DNA of 64,000 nt from Gemmatimonadaceae bacterium (GCA_020846935.1 JADLCY010000013.1:153156-217155); one strand, 5' to 3'; positions 8,838 through 18,146 are shown, counted from the first letter of the stretch. Notes: generated by a model not told the origin, from the letters alone. Numbers and translations are program-made.

Positions 8838-9458
8838 TCAGTCCATGCGCATCGCGCGCAGGAGGGTGCGCAGCGACGTCATGTCCGGCAACAGCAGGAA
8901 GTAGCCGCGCAGACGTTCGGCCGCGTCCTGCATGAGGAACTCCGTCTCGACGCAGAACACGAGGTCGCGGTCGCTGCCGAACTGGAGGTAGGCCGTCGTG
9001 AGCACCGCCTGCGCCATGTCGATCGCGAGCGATGGCGGCGAGGGCATCAGCATGAGTCCCATGAAATCGCTGAGGGCGTTCATGTACGCGCCGCTCAGGA
9101 TGTTGCCCGCCTCGCGGATCGCCGACTGCTCCAGTTCGGACAGCTCGTCGCCACCGATGTGGGCGCGCCGGGTCATGATCTCGGCCATGCGGATGGCCGT
9201 CGGTCGCGGGAACACGAGGAGCGTGCGACCCGTGAGGTCACCCACCATGTTCATCAGCACCGCCGCCACCGGTTCGCCCGGATCGCCGATGTGCGGCGGG
9301 ACGTCTTCCAGGGGCGTGATGTTGATCGTCGGCACCGAGATCATGATCGTCTGGCCCGTCATGAGTGACAGGGCCGTCGCCGCGTGACCGGCGCCGATGT
9401 TGGCGACTTCACGCAGCGCGTCCAGCTGCATCGGCTTGAGCGCGAGTAGGTCCTGCAT
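8838..9458 (-). CDS. cheC: CheC-type CheY-P phosphatase
   Basis: The 206-residue protein carries both phosphatase motifs of the CheC family: E17 and N20 in LREVANIG with P43, and E116 and N119 in IREAGNIL with a proline near 139. CheC removes phosphate from CheY and is stimulated by CheD, which is present at 403-900. Its ATG shares one base with the cheA stop (TGATG at 9456-9460), so cheA and cheC should be translationally coupled. The double motif favours CheC over CheX, which has one. Confidence 0.92.
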   Translation of the reverse strand: MQDLLALKPMQLDALREVANIGAGHAATALSLMTGQTIMISVPTINITPLEDVPPHIGDPGEPVAAVLMNMVGDLTGRTLLVFPRPTAIRMAEIMTRRAHIGGDELSELEQSAIREAGNILSGAYMNALSDFMGLMLMPSPPSLAIDMAQAVLTTAYLQFGSDRDLVFCVETEFLMQDAAERLRGYFLLLPDMTSLRTLLRAMRMD

Positions 9459-11335
9459 CAGTGCTCCTGGAGAAGTCCGCCCACGTCGAGGATCAGGGAC
9501 GCCGACCCGTCGGACAGGATCGCCGCTCCCGTGCAGGCGATCGCGTCCTTCGCCGCGTCGAACGCCTTCACGACGATGTCCTGTTGACCGTCGAGCCGGT
9601 CGACGGCGATCGCCGCCCGCCGATCCGTCACCTCGACAATGACGATTTGCTGCCCCATCACGTCCCGCACGGGGAGCCCCACCAGCTGCCGCAGCGACAG
9701 CAGGGGCAACACCTCGTTCCGGAGCACAAACACCTGCCGGCCGCGGAGGGGCCGGACCGCGCCCGCTGCGGGCTGGAGCGTTTCGGTGACGTGCGTCAAC
9801 GGCAGGGCGTACGATTCGTCCCCAACGCGCGTGATCACCGTGGGGACGATCGCGAGGGTGACCGGCAGCCGCAGCTCGAACACCGTGCCCCGACCCTCGA
9901 CCGTGGAGAACACCACGGTCCCGCCGAGGGCCCGCACCTTGGCCAGAACGGCATCGATGCCCACTCCACGCCCCGAGACTTCGCTGACCCGCTCGGCGGT
10001 CGAGAAGCCCGGTCGGGAAATGAGGCGTAGCACATCGTCGTCAGAGAGCTCTTCCGTGGTTTCAGGCACCCAGCCGCGCGACCTGGCCGTGGTCAGGATG
10101 CGTAGCCGATCGACCCCCCGACCATCATCGGCGACCACGATGACCACCGCACTCCGTTCGCGGCGCGCGATCAGTTTGATGCGCCCAACCGACGGCTTGC
10201 CGGCGGCACGTCGCGCGTCCGGCGCCTCGATCCCGTGATCCACCGCGTTGCGGAGGAGATGCACGAGCGGATCCGCCACCTGCTCCAGCAGCGTTCGGTC
10301 CAGTTCGATCTCACGGCCCTCGAGCGTGAGCGCGACGTCCTTCCCCACGAGCCGGGCCGCGTCGCGCACCACGCGTGGAAACCGATCGAACACCTGCCAG
10401 ACAGGGACCATTCGGCTCCCGAGCACCCCGTCCTGCAACTCACCGATCAGTCGGGCGGCCTTCGCGACCGTCTCGTCGAGTGCGCCGTCTTCATGCGCGG
10501 CCGCGAGCACCTGCAGCCGGCCGCGCACGGTCACCAACTCTCCCACCAGGTCGAGCAGGTGGTCGAGGCGACGCAGTTCGATGCGGACGTATCGCTGAAG
10601 GGGCGCCTTGAGATCCCGGGTCGCCCAGGCGTCGTCCGCCGTGGCGTTGCCGGCGGTGCGCGGCGAGGCGGGCGCGCTGATGCGCACCTCGCGCACGTCA
10701 CCACAGCCACATACCAGTTCCCGGATCGTCTCGTCGTCCTCGGTGGTCTCGATGAAGACCGTGAAGCGGCCGTCGAATCCCTCCGCCCAGAGCGCCGCAT
10801 CGGCCGGCTGCGTCCCGTGCACGGTACCAACGGTGCGCAGCTTGTCCGTGATGATCCGCGCCCGCGCGCCCGGCAGCGGCGCGTCGGGCTCGAGCTGGAT
10901 GCGCACCGGCAGGCCAGCCAGGAGCAGCTCGGGCATCGCCGGCGAAACAGCCGACGGAGCGCCGGGTTCACCGGCGCCGGCCAGGCGGCGAACGAGCGAC
11001 GCCACATCGAGAGCGGTCGGCCGCCCTTCGGTCGCCACCTCGACCGCGCGCGCCAGGGCATCCGCGGCCTCGAACAGCATGTCGATCGTCCCGGGGCCTA
11101 ACGACTCTTCTTCGGCTCGCACCCGGGCCAGGCGCGTTTCCATCGCGTGGGACAGCTCAGTGACGGTGCTGTACCCCATCACCCCGCTCATCCCCTTGAG
11201 CGTATGGACCGATCGGAAAAGCGCGTCGATGGGCTCGCGCGCCTGGGGATCAGCCTCCAGCTGGAGCAACGCATGCTCCATGGCCGTGAGGTAGTCACGG
11301 CTCTCGGTGACGAACAGCTCGGCGTACTTGTTCAC
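9458..11335 (-). CDS. cheA: CheA chemotaxis histidine kinase
   Basis: The 625-residue protein has the CheA order P1-P5. The phosphotransfer domain at the N-terminus carries H44 in SVHTLKGMSG. A linker with a P2-like domain follows (about 140-230), then the dimerisation helices (from about 250, IELRRLDHLLDLVGEL), the HATPase domain with N box LLRNAVDHGIE, G1 DDGRGVD and G2 GRGVGIDAV, and a C-terminal CheW-like domain (from about 485). It autophosphorylates and passes phosphate to CheY and CheB. The start is a GTG at 11335, 15 nt after the cheY stop. A rare TTA leucine codon lies in the octamer at 11096-11103. Confidence 0.96.
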   Translation of the reverse strand: MNKYAELFVTESRDYLTAMEHALLQLEADPQAREPIDALFRSVHTLKGMSGVMGYSTVTELSHAMETRLARVRAEEESLGPGTIDMLFEAADALARAVEVATEGRPTALDVASLVRRLAGAGEPGAPSAVSPAMPELLLAGLPVRIQLEPDAPLPGARARIITDKLRTVGTVHGTQPADAALWAEGFDGRFTVFIETTEDDETIRELVCGCGDVREVRISAPASPRTAGNATADDAWATRDLKAPLQRYVRIELRRLDHLLDLVGELVTVRGRLQVLAAAHEDGALDETVAKAARLIGELQDGVLGSRMVPVWQVFDRFPRVVRDAARLVGKDVALTLEGREIELDRTLLEQVADPLVHLLRNAVDHGIEAPDARRAAGKPSVGRIKLIARRERSAVVIVVADDGRGVDRLRILTTARSRGWVPETTEELSDDDVLRLISRPGFSTAERVSEVSGRGVGIDAVLAKVRALGGTVVFSTVEGRGTVFELRLPVTLAIVPTVITRVGDESYALPLTHVTETLQPAAGAVRPLRGRQVFVLRNEVLPLLSLRQLVGLPVRDVMGQQIVIVEVTDRRAAIAVDRLDGQQDIVVKAFDAAKDAIACTGAAILSDGSASLILDVGGLLQEH

Positions 11336-11350
11336 GGCGGGTGGCCCGCC

Positions 11351-11713
11351 CTATCCCAGCACGCGCTGCACCGCCTCCAGGACGCGGCTCGGCTGGAACG
11401 GCTTGACCACGAAATCCTTCGCCCCGGCCTGGATGGCTTCGACCACCAGGGCCTGCTGACCCATGGCGCTGCACATCAGCACGCGCGCCGCCGGATCCTG
11501 GCGGGTGATCTCGCGAACGGCGTCGATGCCCCCCATGTCGGGCATCACGATGTCCATCGTCACGAGATCCGGCTTGAGCGTGCGGTACCGTTCCACCGCC
11601 TGCGCGCCCGTTTCGGCTTCACCGATGATGTCGAAGCCGGCCTGGGAGAGGATGTCCCCCAGCATGGTGCGCATGAAAATGGCGTCGTCGCAGATGAGTA
11701 CGGAGTGGCTCAC
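11351..11713 (-). CDS. cheY: CheY single-domain response regulator
   Basis: A stand-alone receiver domain of 120 residues with all catalytic positions: D9/D10, phosphoacceptor D54 in LVTMDIVMPD, S82 and K104 in FVVKPF. No output domain follows, so it should act as the diffusible phospho-signal from CheA. The start is GTG at 11713. It lies between cheW and cheA on the same strand, 15 nt before the cheA start. Which motor or GTPase it controls is not shown; MglA in the same cluster is a possible target. Confidence 0.95.
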   Translation of the reverse strand: MSHSVLICDDAIFMRTMLGDILSQAGFDIIGEAETGAQAVERYRTLKPDLVTMDIVMPDMGGIDAVREITRQDPAARVLMCSAMGQQALVVEAIQAGAKDFVVKPFQPSRVLEAVQRVLG

Positions 11714-11750
11714 GTGGTCTCCCGGTGCCCGCCCGCGAGACGCCGCCGCC

Positions 11751-12167
11751 CTATGCCAGCGACTGCCTCACGAGCTCCTGCACGTCCACCAGCAGGACGA
11801 CCGACTCGCCAAAGTGTCCCATTCCTGAAATGATCCGAGCACCACCAGCCGTGGTGGCCGGGCCGTCAGCGAACTCGTCCGCAGGGATGACTTCCCGGAC
11901 TTCGTCCACCAGGACGCCCAGCGTCTTGCCCTCGGCGGCCAGGATGACCACGTCGGGGTCGGGGGCCTCCGACGGGTTTCCGGTCACGCGGTGCGCCAGA
12001 TCGAGGACGGTGACGAGATGACCGCGCACATTCGCCAGGCCGCGCACGTCGGCACTGGTGCCCGGAAGCCGCGTGGTCACCGGCATCGCGGTGATCTCCC
12101 GGACCGTTTCCGACGGGAGCGCGTAGAGGCGCCCCCCCGCCTGAACGACAAGCACCTGTCGCGTCAT
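11751..12167 (-). CDS. cheW: CheW-like coupling protein
   Basis: A 138-residue protein covering one CheW domain, which couples chemoreceptors to CheA. The family pattern is visible: an N-terminal beta strand segment (QVLVVQAGGRLYALPSETVRE), the ANVRGHLVTVLDL core at about 46-58, and LGVLVDEVREV near residue 83. The ATG at 12167 overlaps the rluD stop (ATGA), so the chemosensory genes are coupled to the upstream housekeeping genes. No receptor gene is present in the window, so receptors are probably encoded elsewhere. Confidence 0.93.
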   Translation of the reverse strand: MTRQVLVVQAGGRLYALPSETVREITAMPVTTRLPGTSADVRGLANVRGHLVTVLDLAHRVTGNPSEAPDPDVVILAAEGKTLGVLVDEVREVIPADEFADGPATTAGGARIISGMGHFGESVVLLVDVQELVRQSLA

Positions 12168-13165
12168 GCGCCGGCGCCCTCGTCGAAGAATGCGAACCGT
12201 TCGAGGGCCAGTGGGTCGTCAGCCAGCGTCGGATCGGAGGCCACGGTGGCCAGTGCCGTCCGGAGATCCGCCGGGAGCGGTGCCCGGAAGTCCATGGGCT
12301 GTCCGGTCGCCGGATGCGCAAAGCGCAGCCGCGCGGCATGCAGGAAATGACGCTTGGGCGGAAGCTTCACGAGCTTGCGGCCACCGCCCCCACCGTACGT
12401 GTCGTCCCCCACCACCGGGTGGCCGGCCGCGGCGAGGTGCACGCGGATCTGGTGCGTCCGGCCCGTATGCAGATGGGCGCGCAGCAAGTCGACGGCATCG
12501 AAGCGTGCCAGCCGGACGAAGGTGGTCTTTGCCGGCTTCCCGGTGGGTACGACGGCCATGCGCTGGCGGTCCCGCGGATCGCGGCCGAGGGGCTTGTCGA
12601 TGACGAGCCGGTCGTCGTCGAGGTGCCCCCAGCACAGCGCCGCGTAACGGCGCACGATGGTACGGGCGGCGAGGGCGGCCGACAGCACCCGATGGGCGCG
12701 TTCGGTCCGCGCCACGAGGAGGAGGCCCGAAGTGTCCTTGTCGAGCCGGTGGACGAGTCCCGGGCGTTCCTCGCCGCCTAACGACGAGAGCGCGCCGCCC
12801 CGACCCACGAGCGCGTTCACGACCGTCCCGTCCCAGTTGCCAGGCGCCGGATGCACGACCATCCCCGCTTCCTTGTCGATCACGAGCACGTCGTTGTCTT
12901 CGTACAGCACGCGCAGGGGGATGTCCTGCCCCACGACTTCGCGGCCGGGCCGCGGCGGAATCCGCACGGTCACGCGGTCCCCGCGCACCGCCTTGTACGA
13001 CGCCTTCTCCCGACGGCCTCCCACGTCGACGTGGCCAAGGGCGATGAGCGTCGCGGCCTGCGTCCGCGACACATCGACGCGGGTTGCCACCAACAGATCG
13101 AGGCGGACATCGCTGTCCGCCTCGAGCTCGATGACGTGAACCGCGATCGGTGCCTGCTCGGTCAT
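12164..13165 (-). CDS. rluD: RluA-family 23S rRNA pseudouridine synthase
   Basis: A 333-residue enzyme with an N-terminal S4 RNA-binding domain (about 15-80, DVSRTQAATLIALGHVDVGG) and a RluA-type catalytic domain with the active-site aspartate in HRLDKDTSG. It isomerises uridine to pseudouridine in large rRNA; the family is close to RluD but paralogue assignment by eye is uncertain. I chose the ATG at 13165, which overlaps the lspA stop by 4 nt; the longer frame to 13228 lies within lspA. A TTA leucine codon sits in the octamer at 12776-12783. Confidence 0.92.
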   Translation of the reverse strand: MTEQAPIAVHVIELEADSDVRLDLLVATRVDVSRTQAATLIALGHVDVGGRREKASYKAVRGDRVTVRIPPRPGREVVGQDIPLRVLYEDNDVLVIDKEAGMVVHPAPGNWDGTVVNALVGRGGALSSLGGEERPGLVHRLDKDTSGLLLVARTERAHRVLSAALAARTIVRRYAALCWGHLDDDRLVIDKPLGRDPRDRQRMAVVPTGKPAKTTFVRLARFDAVDLLRAHLHTGRTHQIRVHLAAAGHPVVGDDTYGGGGGRKLVKLPPKRHFLHAARLRFAHPATGQPMDFRAPLPADLRTALATVASDPTLADDPLALERFAFFDEGAGA

Positions 13166-13692
13166 GTCGCCCGCGTGGAGTCCCTCGCCACGGCCGCGGC
13201 GCGGGCCGCCGCCTTGTCTTCTCCCCACAGCACAACCGCGAGGAGGATCGCGCCGGTGCTGACCGCCATGTCGGCGACGTTGAACGTTGGCCAGCGCCGG
13301 TCACCCAACCCGACGTCGATGAAATCGACCACGCCGTCCGGGGAAATGACGCGATCGACCAGGTTGCCGAGCGCGCCCGCCGTGACCAGGGCGATCGCGA
13401 GCAGCCGCCAGCGGTCACCAGGGGCCGTGTGCCGGTAGAGGTTCCACAGAATCACCAGCGCGGCAATGGTGAGCCCCATGAAGATCCATCGGGAGTACGG
13501 GCCGAGGTGCAGCCCGAACGCCGCACCCGGGTTGTAGACCAGCGTCCAGCGCAGGAAGTCTCCCCACACTTCGCGTGGCACGTAGCGGGGCCAGAGCGTC
13601 GCTTCGGCAATCGCCTTGGTGACGCGGTCGGCGATGACCAGCACCACGACGACCGGGAGGGCGAGCAGCGCCTTGCCGCTACTTCTTGGCAT
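13162..13692 (-). CDS. lspA: Lipoprotein signal peptidase II
   Basis: LspA cleaves the signal peptide of prolipoproteins in the inner membrane. The 176-residue protein has four predicted membrane segments, beginning LLALPVVVVLVIADRVTK, and the two catalytic aspartate regions, GNLVDRVI and FNVADMAVS. The ATG at 13692 overlaps the end of the DksA-like gene by 14 nt; a longer in-frame ORF is antisense-like noise. The ileS-lspA proximity is a common bacterial arrangement, here with a zinc-finger gene between. Several lipoproteins in the window are potential substrates. Confidence 0.94.
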   Translation of the reverse strand: MPRSSGKALLALPVVVVLVIADRVTKAIAEATLWPRYVPREVWGDFLRWTLVYNPGAAFGLHLGPYSRWIFMGLTIAALVILWNLYRHTAPGDRWRLLAIALVTAGALGNLVDRVISPDGVVDFIDVGLGDRRWPTFNVADMAVSTGAILLAVVLWGEDKAAARAAAVARDSTRAT

Positions 13693-14095
13693 CTTCTTCC
13701 TTCTGCTTGCACTTGATGCAGTACCGCGCGTGCGGCAGCGCATCAAGGCGCTCGAAGGCAATATCCTCACCGCAGCTGTGGCACTTGCCGAAGGTCTCCG
13801 GGCTCTTGTACAGCCGCCGCAATGCCTGATCGATGTGCCAGAGGAAGCGCCCTTCCTGGCTGGCAAACAGGAACGCTTTCTCCCGCTCCATGGCATCGGT
13901 CCCCTGGTCCGCCATGTGGAACGAGTAGGAGCTGAGGTCGCCATCAGCCGACTGCGGCGTGGCCCCGAACAGGTCGTCGTGGTTACCCAGTTCCTTCTGG
14001 ACGCGCCTGCGCTCCTCGAGCAGGCGCTTCTCGAAATGCTGGAGGTTCTTCTTGTTCATCGCCTTCGGCTTCTTGGCGCCGGTCGGTGTCGCCAT
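13679..14095 (-). CDS. DksA/TraR-family C4 zinc-finger protein
   Basis: The 138-residue protein has an N-terminal lysine-rich stretch, a helical coiled-coil region (LQHFEKRLLEERRRVQKELG), and a C-terminal C4 zinc finger (CHSCG then CIKC). This is the DksA/TraR layout; DksA binds RNA polymerase with ppGpp to tune transcription. Length and finger fit, but short DksA-like proteins of this type are often uncharacterised, so I do not assign dksA. It starts 2 nt after the ileS stop and overlaps lspA by 14 nt, so it is probably co-transcribed with both. Confidence 0.88.
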   Translation of the reverse strand: MATPTGAKKPKAMNKKNLQHFEKRLLEERRRVQKELGNHDDLFGATPQSADGDLSSYSFHMADQGTDAMEREKAFLFASQEGRFLWHIDQALRRLYKSPETFGKCHSCGEDIAFERLDALPHARYCIKCKQKEEDAKK

Positions 14096-14097
14096 GT

Positions 14098-17000
14098 CTA
14101 GGGGTCCACGCGCAAGGCAACGCGCGCCTGGAGTCCATCGAGCTCCACGGCCTGCGCTGCATGGTCGTCAGGTGCGTCCGGCCCGCCCACATCCACGTGG
14201 CGAGCCAGCACTTCTCCAGCCATCCAATCTATATACTCCCGGACCGACTGTTCGATTTCCGCGTCTCCCCGGACCCGGAGCCGGATCCGGTCCGAGACGG
14301 CCAGGCCGGCGTCCTTGCGCATCCGCTGGATCCGGCTGACCAGTTCACGCGCGAGGCCTTCCCGACGCAGTTCGGGCGTGATGGTCGGGTCGATGGCGAC
14401 GAACCGACCACCTGCCTCCTTCACCACCAGGTCGCCCACCGCTCGCCGGACGATCGACAGGTCGTCGCTGGCCACCGGGTGCGACTCGCCGCCAACCAGG
14501 ATCACGACGGGTTCGCCGCCCTCGAATCGGCGCAGGTCTGCGGAACTCAGTCCCTGCACCGCCTTCGCGGCCAGGGGCGTCGCCTTGCCGAAGCGGCTGC
14601 CTAACGACTTGAAGTTCGGCCGGGCCTCGAGCGTCACCAGATCGTCCGCCGAGGACAGCAGGCTCACCGCCTTGATGTTGAGCTCCAGCGCCAGGACCGG
14701 CAGGAGCACCTGCACGCCATCGACGCGGCCGGCCGGTACGACGCACTGTGCCCGCGACAGCGGACGCCGGACGTTGATCGATGCCTCTTCCCGCGCCGCG
14801 CGCCCGAGACGCGACAACTCGCGGATGTCTTCCATGGCCTCCTCGAGGGCCGGCTCCGAGTACCCGCGCGGGCGCACGAAGGACTCCAGGTGCACCGTCG
14901 ACCCGGTCAGCTCGCGATGGATCCAGTCCGAGATGTACGGCGCGATCGGCGCCACCAGCCGACACACCGTCACCAGCACTTCGTGGAGCGTCGCGAAGGC
15001 CGCCGCGTTGTCGGGCGAGGTCACGTCGTAGAAGCGCGACCGCGTCTGTCGCACGTACCAGTTCGAGACGTCGTCGACCAGGAAACTCATGATCAGCCGC
15101 GAGGCTGCGGTGGCGTCGTATCCCGTCAGCGCCGCGTCCACGGCCGCCTCAACCGAGGTGAGCCGCGACAGAATCCATCGGTCCATCGTCGGACGCTCGG
15201 CGGCCGGCGCCACCGGTTGCTCCGGGCGCCATCCGTCATTCGCGTACTGGGCGAAGATGCCCGAGTACACGTTGCGCAGCGTCATCAGAAACCCGGCCGC
15301 CGTGTCACGGATGACGCTCTCGTCGAAGCGTTTGGGCGCGCCGAGCTGCGACGACGCGACCAGGAAAAGTCGCACCGCATCGGCGCCGTGCCGGGCCACG
15401 ACCTCGAACGGATTCACCACGTTGCCGAGGCGCTTGGACATCTTCACGCCGTTGGCATCGAGCACGAGGTCGTTCACCACAACGGTGCGATACGGCGCCG
15501 TTTCGAACGTGTGACCTCCCACGCCGTTGTTCGGCAGTGCGTCGCCGAGTCCCGCCGCGATGGCCAGCAGGGAGTAGAACCATCCGCGCGTCTGGTCGAG
15601 CCCTTCGGCGATGAAATCGGCCGGATACTCGCGCTCGACGCGCTCGCGGTTCTCGAACGGGTAGTGCCATTGTGCAAACGGCATCGCGCCGGAGTCGAAC
15701 CAGGCATCGATGACTTCCGGCACACGGCGCATTGTGCCGCCGCATGCACACGACCAATGCCAGTCGTCGATGAACGGCTTGTGCGGATCGAAGTCGGCCG
15801 GCAACGGTCGTTCAGCCCGGCGCGAGAGCTCGGCAAACGAGCCCACGACCTCGAGATGCCCCGCGTCGCGGTCACAGACCCAGACGGGCAACGGCGTGCC
15901 CCAGTAGCGGTCACGCGAGATCGCCCAGTCGATGTTGTTCTGCAGCCAGACCCCAAACCGGCCGCTGCCAACTTCCTCCGGATGCCAGTCGACGTTGGCG
16001 TTGCGCGCCAGCATGTCCTCCCGGTACCCGGTCGTGCGCACGAACCACGACTCGCGGGCGTAGTACAGCAGCGGCGTGCTGCATCGCCAGCAGTGCGGGT
16101 ACGGGTGTCGCATCGTCCCGGCCTTCCAGAGCACGTCCCGCCGCTCGAGTTCCTCGACCAGTACGCGATCGGCATCCTTGACCCACAGACCACCAACCAG
16201 CGGAACCGAGGTCTCGAAGCGCCCGCGCAGGTCCACCGGATTGAGCATTGCCAGCCCGTGCGTTCGGCCGATGGCGTAGTCGTCCTGGCCAAAGGCCGGC
16301 GCCATGTGGACGATTCCGCTGCCGTCGCCCTCGGACACGAAGTCCGCACCGACGATCAGTTCGTGCTCCCGGTCTCCCTCGGGGTAAGCAACGAGATCCA
16401 GTGGACGTCGATAGCGTCGCCCAACCAGCTCGCTGCCGGCAAGGTGTCGCACGACGTCCCACCGATCCGCATAGTCGGCGCCGAGCACCGCGGCCGCGCG
16501 CGACGTCGCGAGGACGATGGTCCAATCGCCGACATTCCGCTTCTTCAGCTCGACGTAGCCAATGTCGGGATGGACCGCGAGCGCCACGTTCGAGACGAGG
16601 GTCCAGGGCGTCGTCGTCCACACGATGAGCCGTCGCCGCACGCCCGCCGCGCTCGCAGCCGGATCGACGAGATCCAGCGCCACGAACACCGAGGGATCTT
16701 CGACGTCCTGATAGCCCTGGGCGACCTCATGCGACGACAGCGACGTGCCGCAGCGCGCGCAGTACGGCAGAATCTTGTGCCCCTTATAGAGGTACCCACG
16801 CTCGTGCAGCGTCTTGAGCGCCCACCACTCGCTCTCGATGTATGCGTTGTGGTACGTGACGTACGGGTGCTCGTAGTCGAGCCAGTGCGCGATACGCTCG
16901 CAGAGCTGCTCCCACTCGGCGCGGTACTTCCAGACGCTTTCGCGGCACTTGCGATTGAATGCCTCGATGCCAAGGGCCTCGATGTCCGGCTTGCCCTTGA

Positions 17001-17316
17001 TGCCTAACGCCTTCTCGACTTCGATCTCCACCGGGAGCCCGTGCGTGTCCCACCCGGCCTTGCGTGGCACGTGGTGCCCATGCATGGCCCGATGCCGGCA
17101 ATAGAGGTCCTTGACGGTGCGCGCGAACACGTGGTGAATGCCCGGGCGTCCGTTGGCCGTCGGCGGCCCGTCGAAGAACACGTAGGGCGTGCCGTCCTTC
17201 CGGAGTTCGACTGAGCGCTCGAACAGGCGCTCCACTCGCCACGCGGCCAGGATCTCCTGCTCGAGGTCATCCGCCGAGCGGTCGGCCGGCAGCAGCCGGT
17301 AGGGGCGCGCGCTCAC
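14098..17316 (-). CDS. ileS: Isoleucyl-tRNA synthetase, long type-2-like form
   Basis: This class I synthetase of 1072 residues charges tRNA-Ile. It shows the HIGH-equivalent region GRPGIHHVFA near residue 55, a large editing domain, and KMSKRLGN in the catalytic core. The length, the GLPVEIEVEKALG segment and the C-terminal region resemble the longer IleRS type (IleS2) rather than the roughly 930-residue type with a C-terminal zinc finger. The start is GTG 17316, overlapping the purine nucleoside phosphorylase stop (GTGA); the longer frame to 17424 lies inside that gene. Two TTA leucine codons lie in CGTTAGGC octamers (14599 and 17002). Confidence 0.96.
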   Translation of the reverse strand: MSARPYRLLPADRSADDLEQEILAAWRVERLFERSVELRKDGTPYVFFDGPPTANGRPGIHHVFARTVKDLYCRHRAMHGHHVPRKAGWDTHGLPVEIEVEKALGIKGKPDIEALGIEAFNRKCRESVWKYRAEWEQLCERIAHWLDYEHPYVTYHNAYIESEWWALKTLHERGYLYKGHKILPYCARCGTSLSSHEVAQGYQDVEDPSVFVALDLVDPAASAAGVRRRLIVWTTTPWTLVSNVALAVHPDIGYVELKKRNVGDWTIVLATSRAAAVLGADYADRWDVVRHLAGSELVGRRYRRPLDLVAYPEGDREHELIVGADFVSEGDGSGIVHMAPAFGQDDYAIGRTHGLAMLNPVDLRGRFETSVPLVGGLWVKDADRVLVEELERRDVLWKAGTMRHPYPHCWRCSTPLLYYARESWFVRTTGYREDMLARNANVDWHPEEVGSGRFGVWLQNNIDWAISRDRYWGTPLPVWVCDRDAGHLEVVGSFAELSRRAERPLPADFDPHKPFIDDWHWSCACGGTMRRVPEVIDAWFDSGAMPFAQWHYPFENRERVEREYPADFIAEGLDQTRGWFYSLLAIAAGLGDALPNNGVGGHTFETAPYRTVVVNDLVLDANGVKMSKRLGNVVNPFEVVARHGADAVRLFLVASSQLGAPKRFDESVIRDTAAGFLMTLRNVYSGIFAQYANDGWRPEQPVAPAAERPTMDRWILSRLTSVEAAVDAALTGYDATAASRLIMSFLVDDVSNWYVRQTRSRFYDVTSPDNAAAFATLHEVLVTVCRLVAPIAPYISDWIHRELTGSTVHLESFVRPRGYSEPALEEAMEDIRELSRLGRAAREEASINVRRPLSRAQCVVPAGRVDGVQVLLPVLALELNIKAVSLLSSADDLVTLEARPNFKSLGSRFGKATPLAAKAVQGLSSADLRRFEGGEPVVILVGGESHPVASDDLSIVRRAVGDLVVKEAGGRFVAIDPTITPELRREGLARELVSRIQRMRKDAGLAVSDRIRLRVRGDAEIEQSVREYIDWMAGEVLARHVDVGGPDAPDDHAAQAVELDGLQARVALRVDP

Positions 17317-18146
17317 AGGCGCCCCACCACGCCTGCCACCAGAGTCGTCAGGCCCGGCTCGGCCTTTGCCGCGATCGCGATGATGCGATCGAGACTCGCG
17401 GGCTCCAGGGCATCGGGCAGGCACATGTCGGTGATGATCGAAAGCCCCAGCACGCGCATGCCGCCATGCACCGCCACGATGACTTCCGGCACCGTGGACA
17501 TGCCCACCACATCGGCGCCAATCGAGCGAAGGAACCGGTACTCCGCCTTCGTTTCCAGCGCGGGCCCCGTCACCGCCACGTAGACGCCCTCGCGCAGCGT
17601 GAGCCCCAGACGACCGGCTTCGTCACGCGCGAGCGCGCGAAGGTCCGCCGCATACGGCTCCGACATGTCCGGGAATCGTGGCCCCAGGCGGTCGTCGTTG
17701 CGACCGATGAGCGGGCTGTCGCCCAGCAGGTTGATGTGGTCGGCGATCAGCATGAGGTCACCGGCGTTCCAGAGCGGATGCATGCCTCCGCACGCGTTCG
17801 AAACGACGAGCGTACGTGCGCCAAGCGCGCGCAGCACCCGCACGGGGAACGTGACCTGCTGCAACGAATACCCCTCGTACCGGTGGAATCGGCCCTGCAT
17901 CGCGATCACAACCTTGCCGGACAGCGTGCCGCAGATCAGCCGGCCGGCGTGCGATTCCACCGTGGAGAGCGGAAAGCCCGGAATGTCCCCGTAGTCGATG
18001 GTGACGTCGGCCGCGATACGCGCGGCCAGCCCACCAAGTCCGGTGCCAAGAATGATGGCCGCCTCCGGCGGGCGCCCGAACCGGGCGCGCACCACGGCGG
18101 CCGCCCGTTCGATCGTCTCGAACGTGTGTAGCGAGGTGTCGGGCAT
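17313..18146 (-). CDS. punA: Purine nucleoside phosphorylase
   Basis: A 277-residue trimeric-type (class I) PNP that splits inosine or guanosine with phosphate into base and ribose-1-phosphate. Family signatures are visible: AAIILGTGLGG at about 29-39, HAGRLICG, GRFHRYEGYS near residue 85, VVSNACGGM, and the purine-binding TGPALETKAEYR near 190. It is followed directly by ileS with a 4-nt overlap. Together with hpt (23478-24029) it supplies purine salvage. MtaP-like substrate preference cannot be excluded by eye. Confidence 0.94.
   Translation of the reverse strand: MPDTSLHTFETIERAAAVVRARFGRPPEAAIILGTGLGGLAARIAADVTIDYGDIPGFPLSTVESHAGRLICGTLSGKVVIAMQGRFHRYEGYSLQQVTFPVRVLRALGARTLVVSNACGGMHPLWNAGDLMLIADHINLLGDSPLIGRNDDRLGPRFPDMSEPYAADLRALARDEAGRLGLTLREGVYVAVTGPALETKAEYRFLRSIGADVVGMSTVPEVIVAVHGGMRVLGLSIITDMCLPDALEPASLDRIIAIAAKAEPGLTTLVAGVVGRL

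Noticed and set aside
5820..9368. Very long plus-strand ORF (1182 codons) opposite TPR and cheC genes
   Set aside because: It is the mirror frame of GC-rich coding DNA on the minus strand, arginine- and histidine-rich with no family signal.
14890..17007. Long plus-strand ORF (705 codons) opposite ileS
   Set aside because: Antisense frame of the synthetase gene; no domain or start context.
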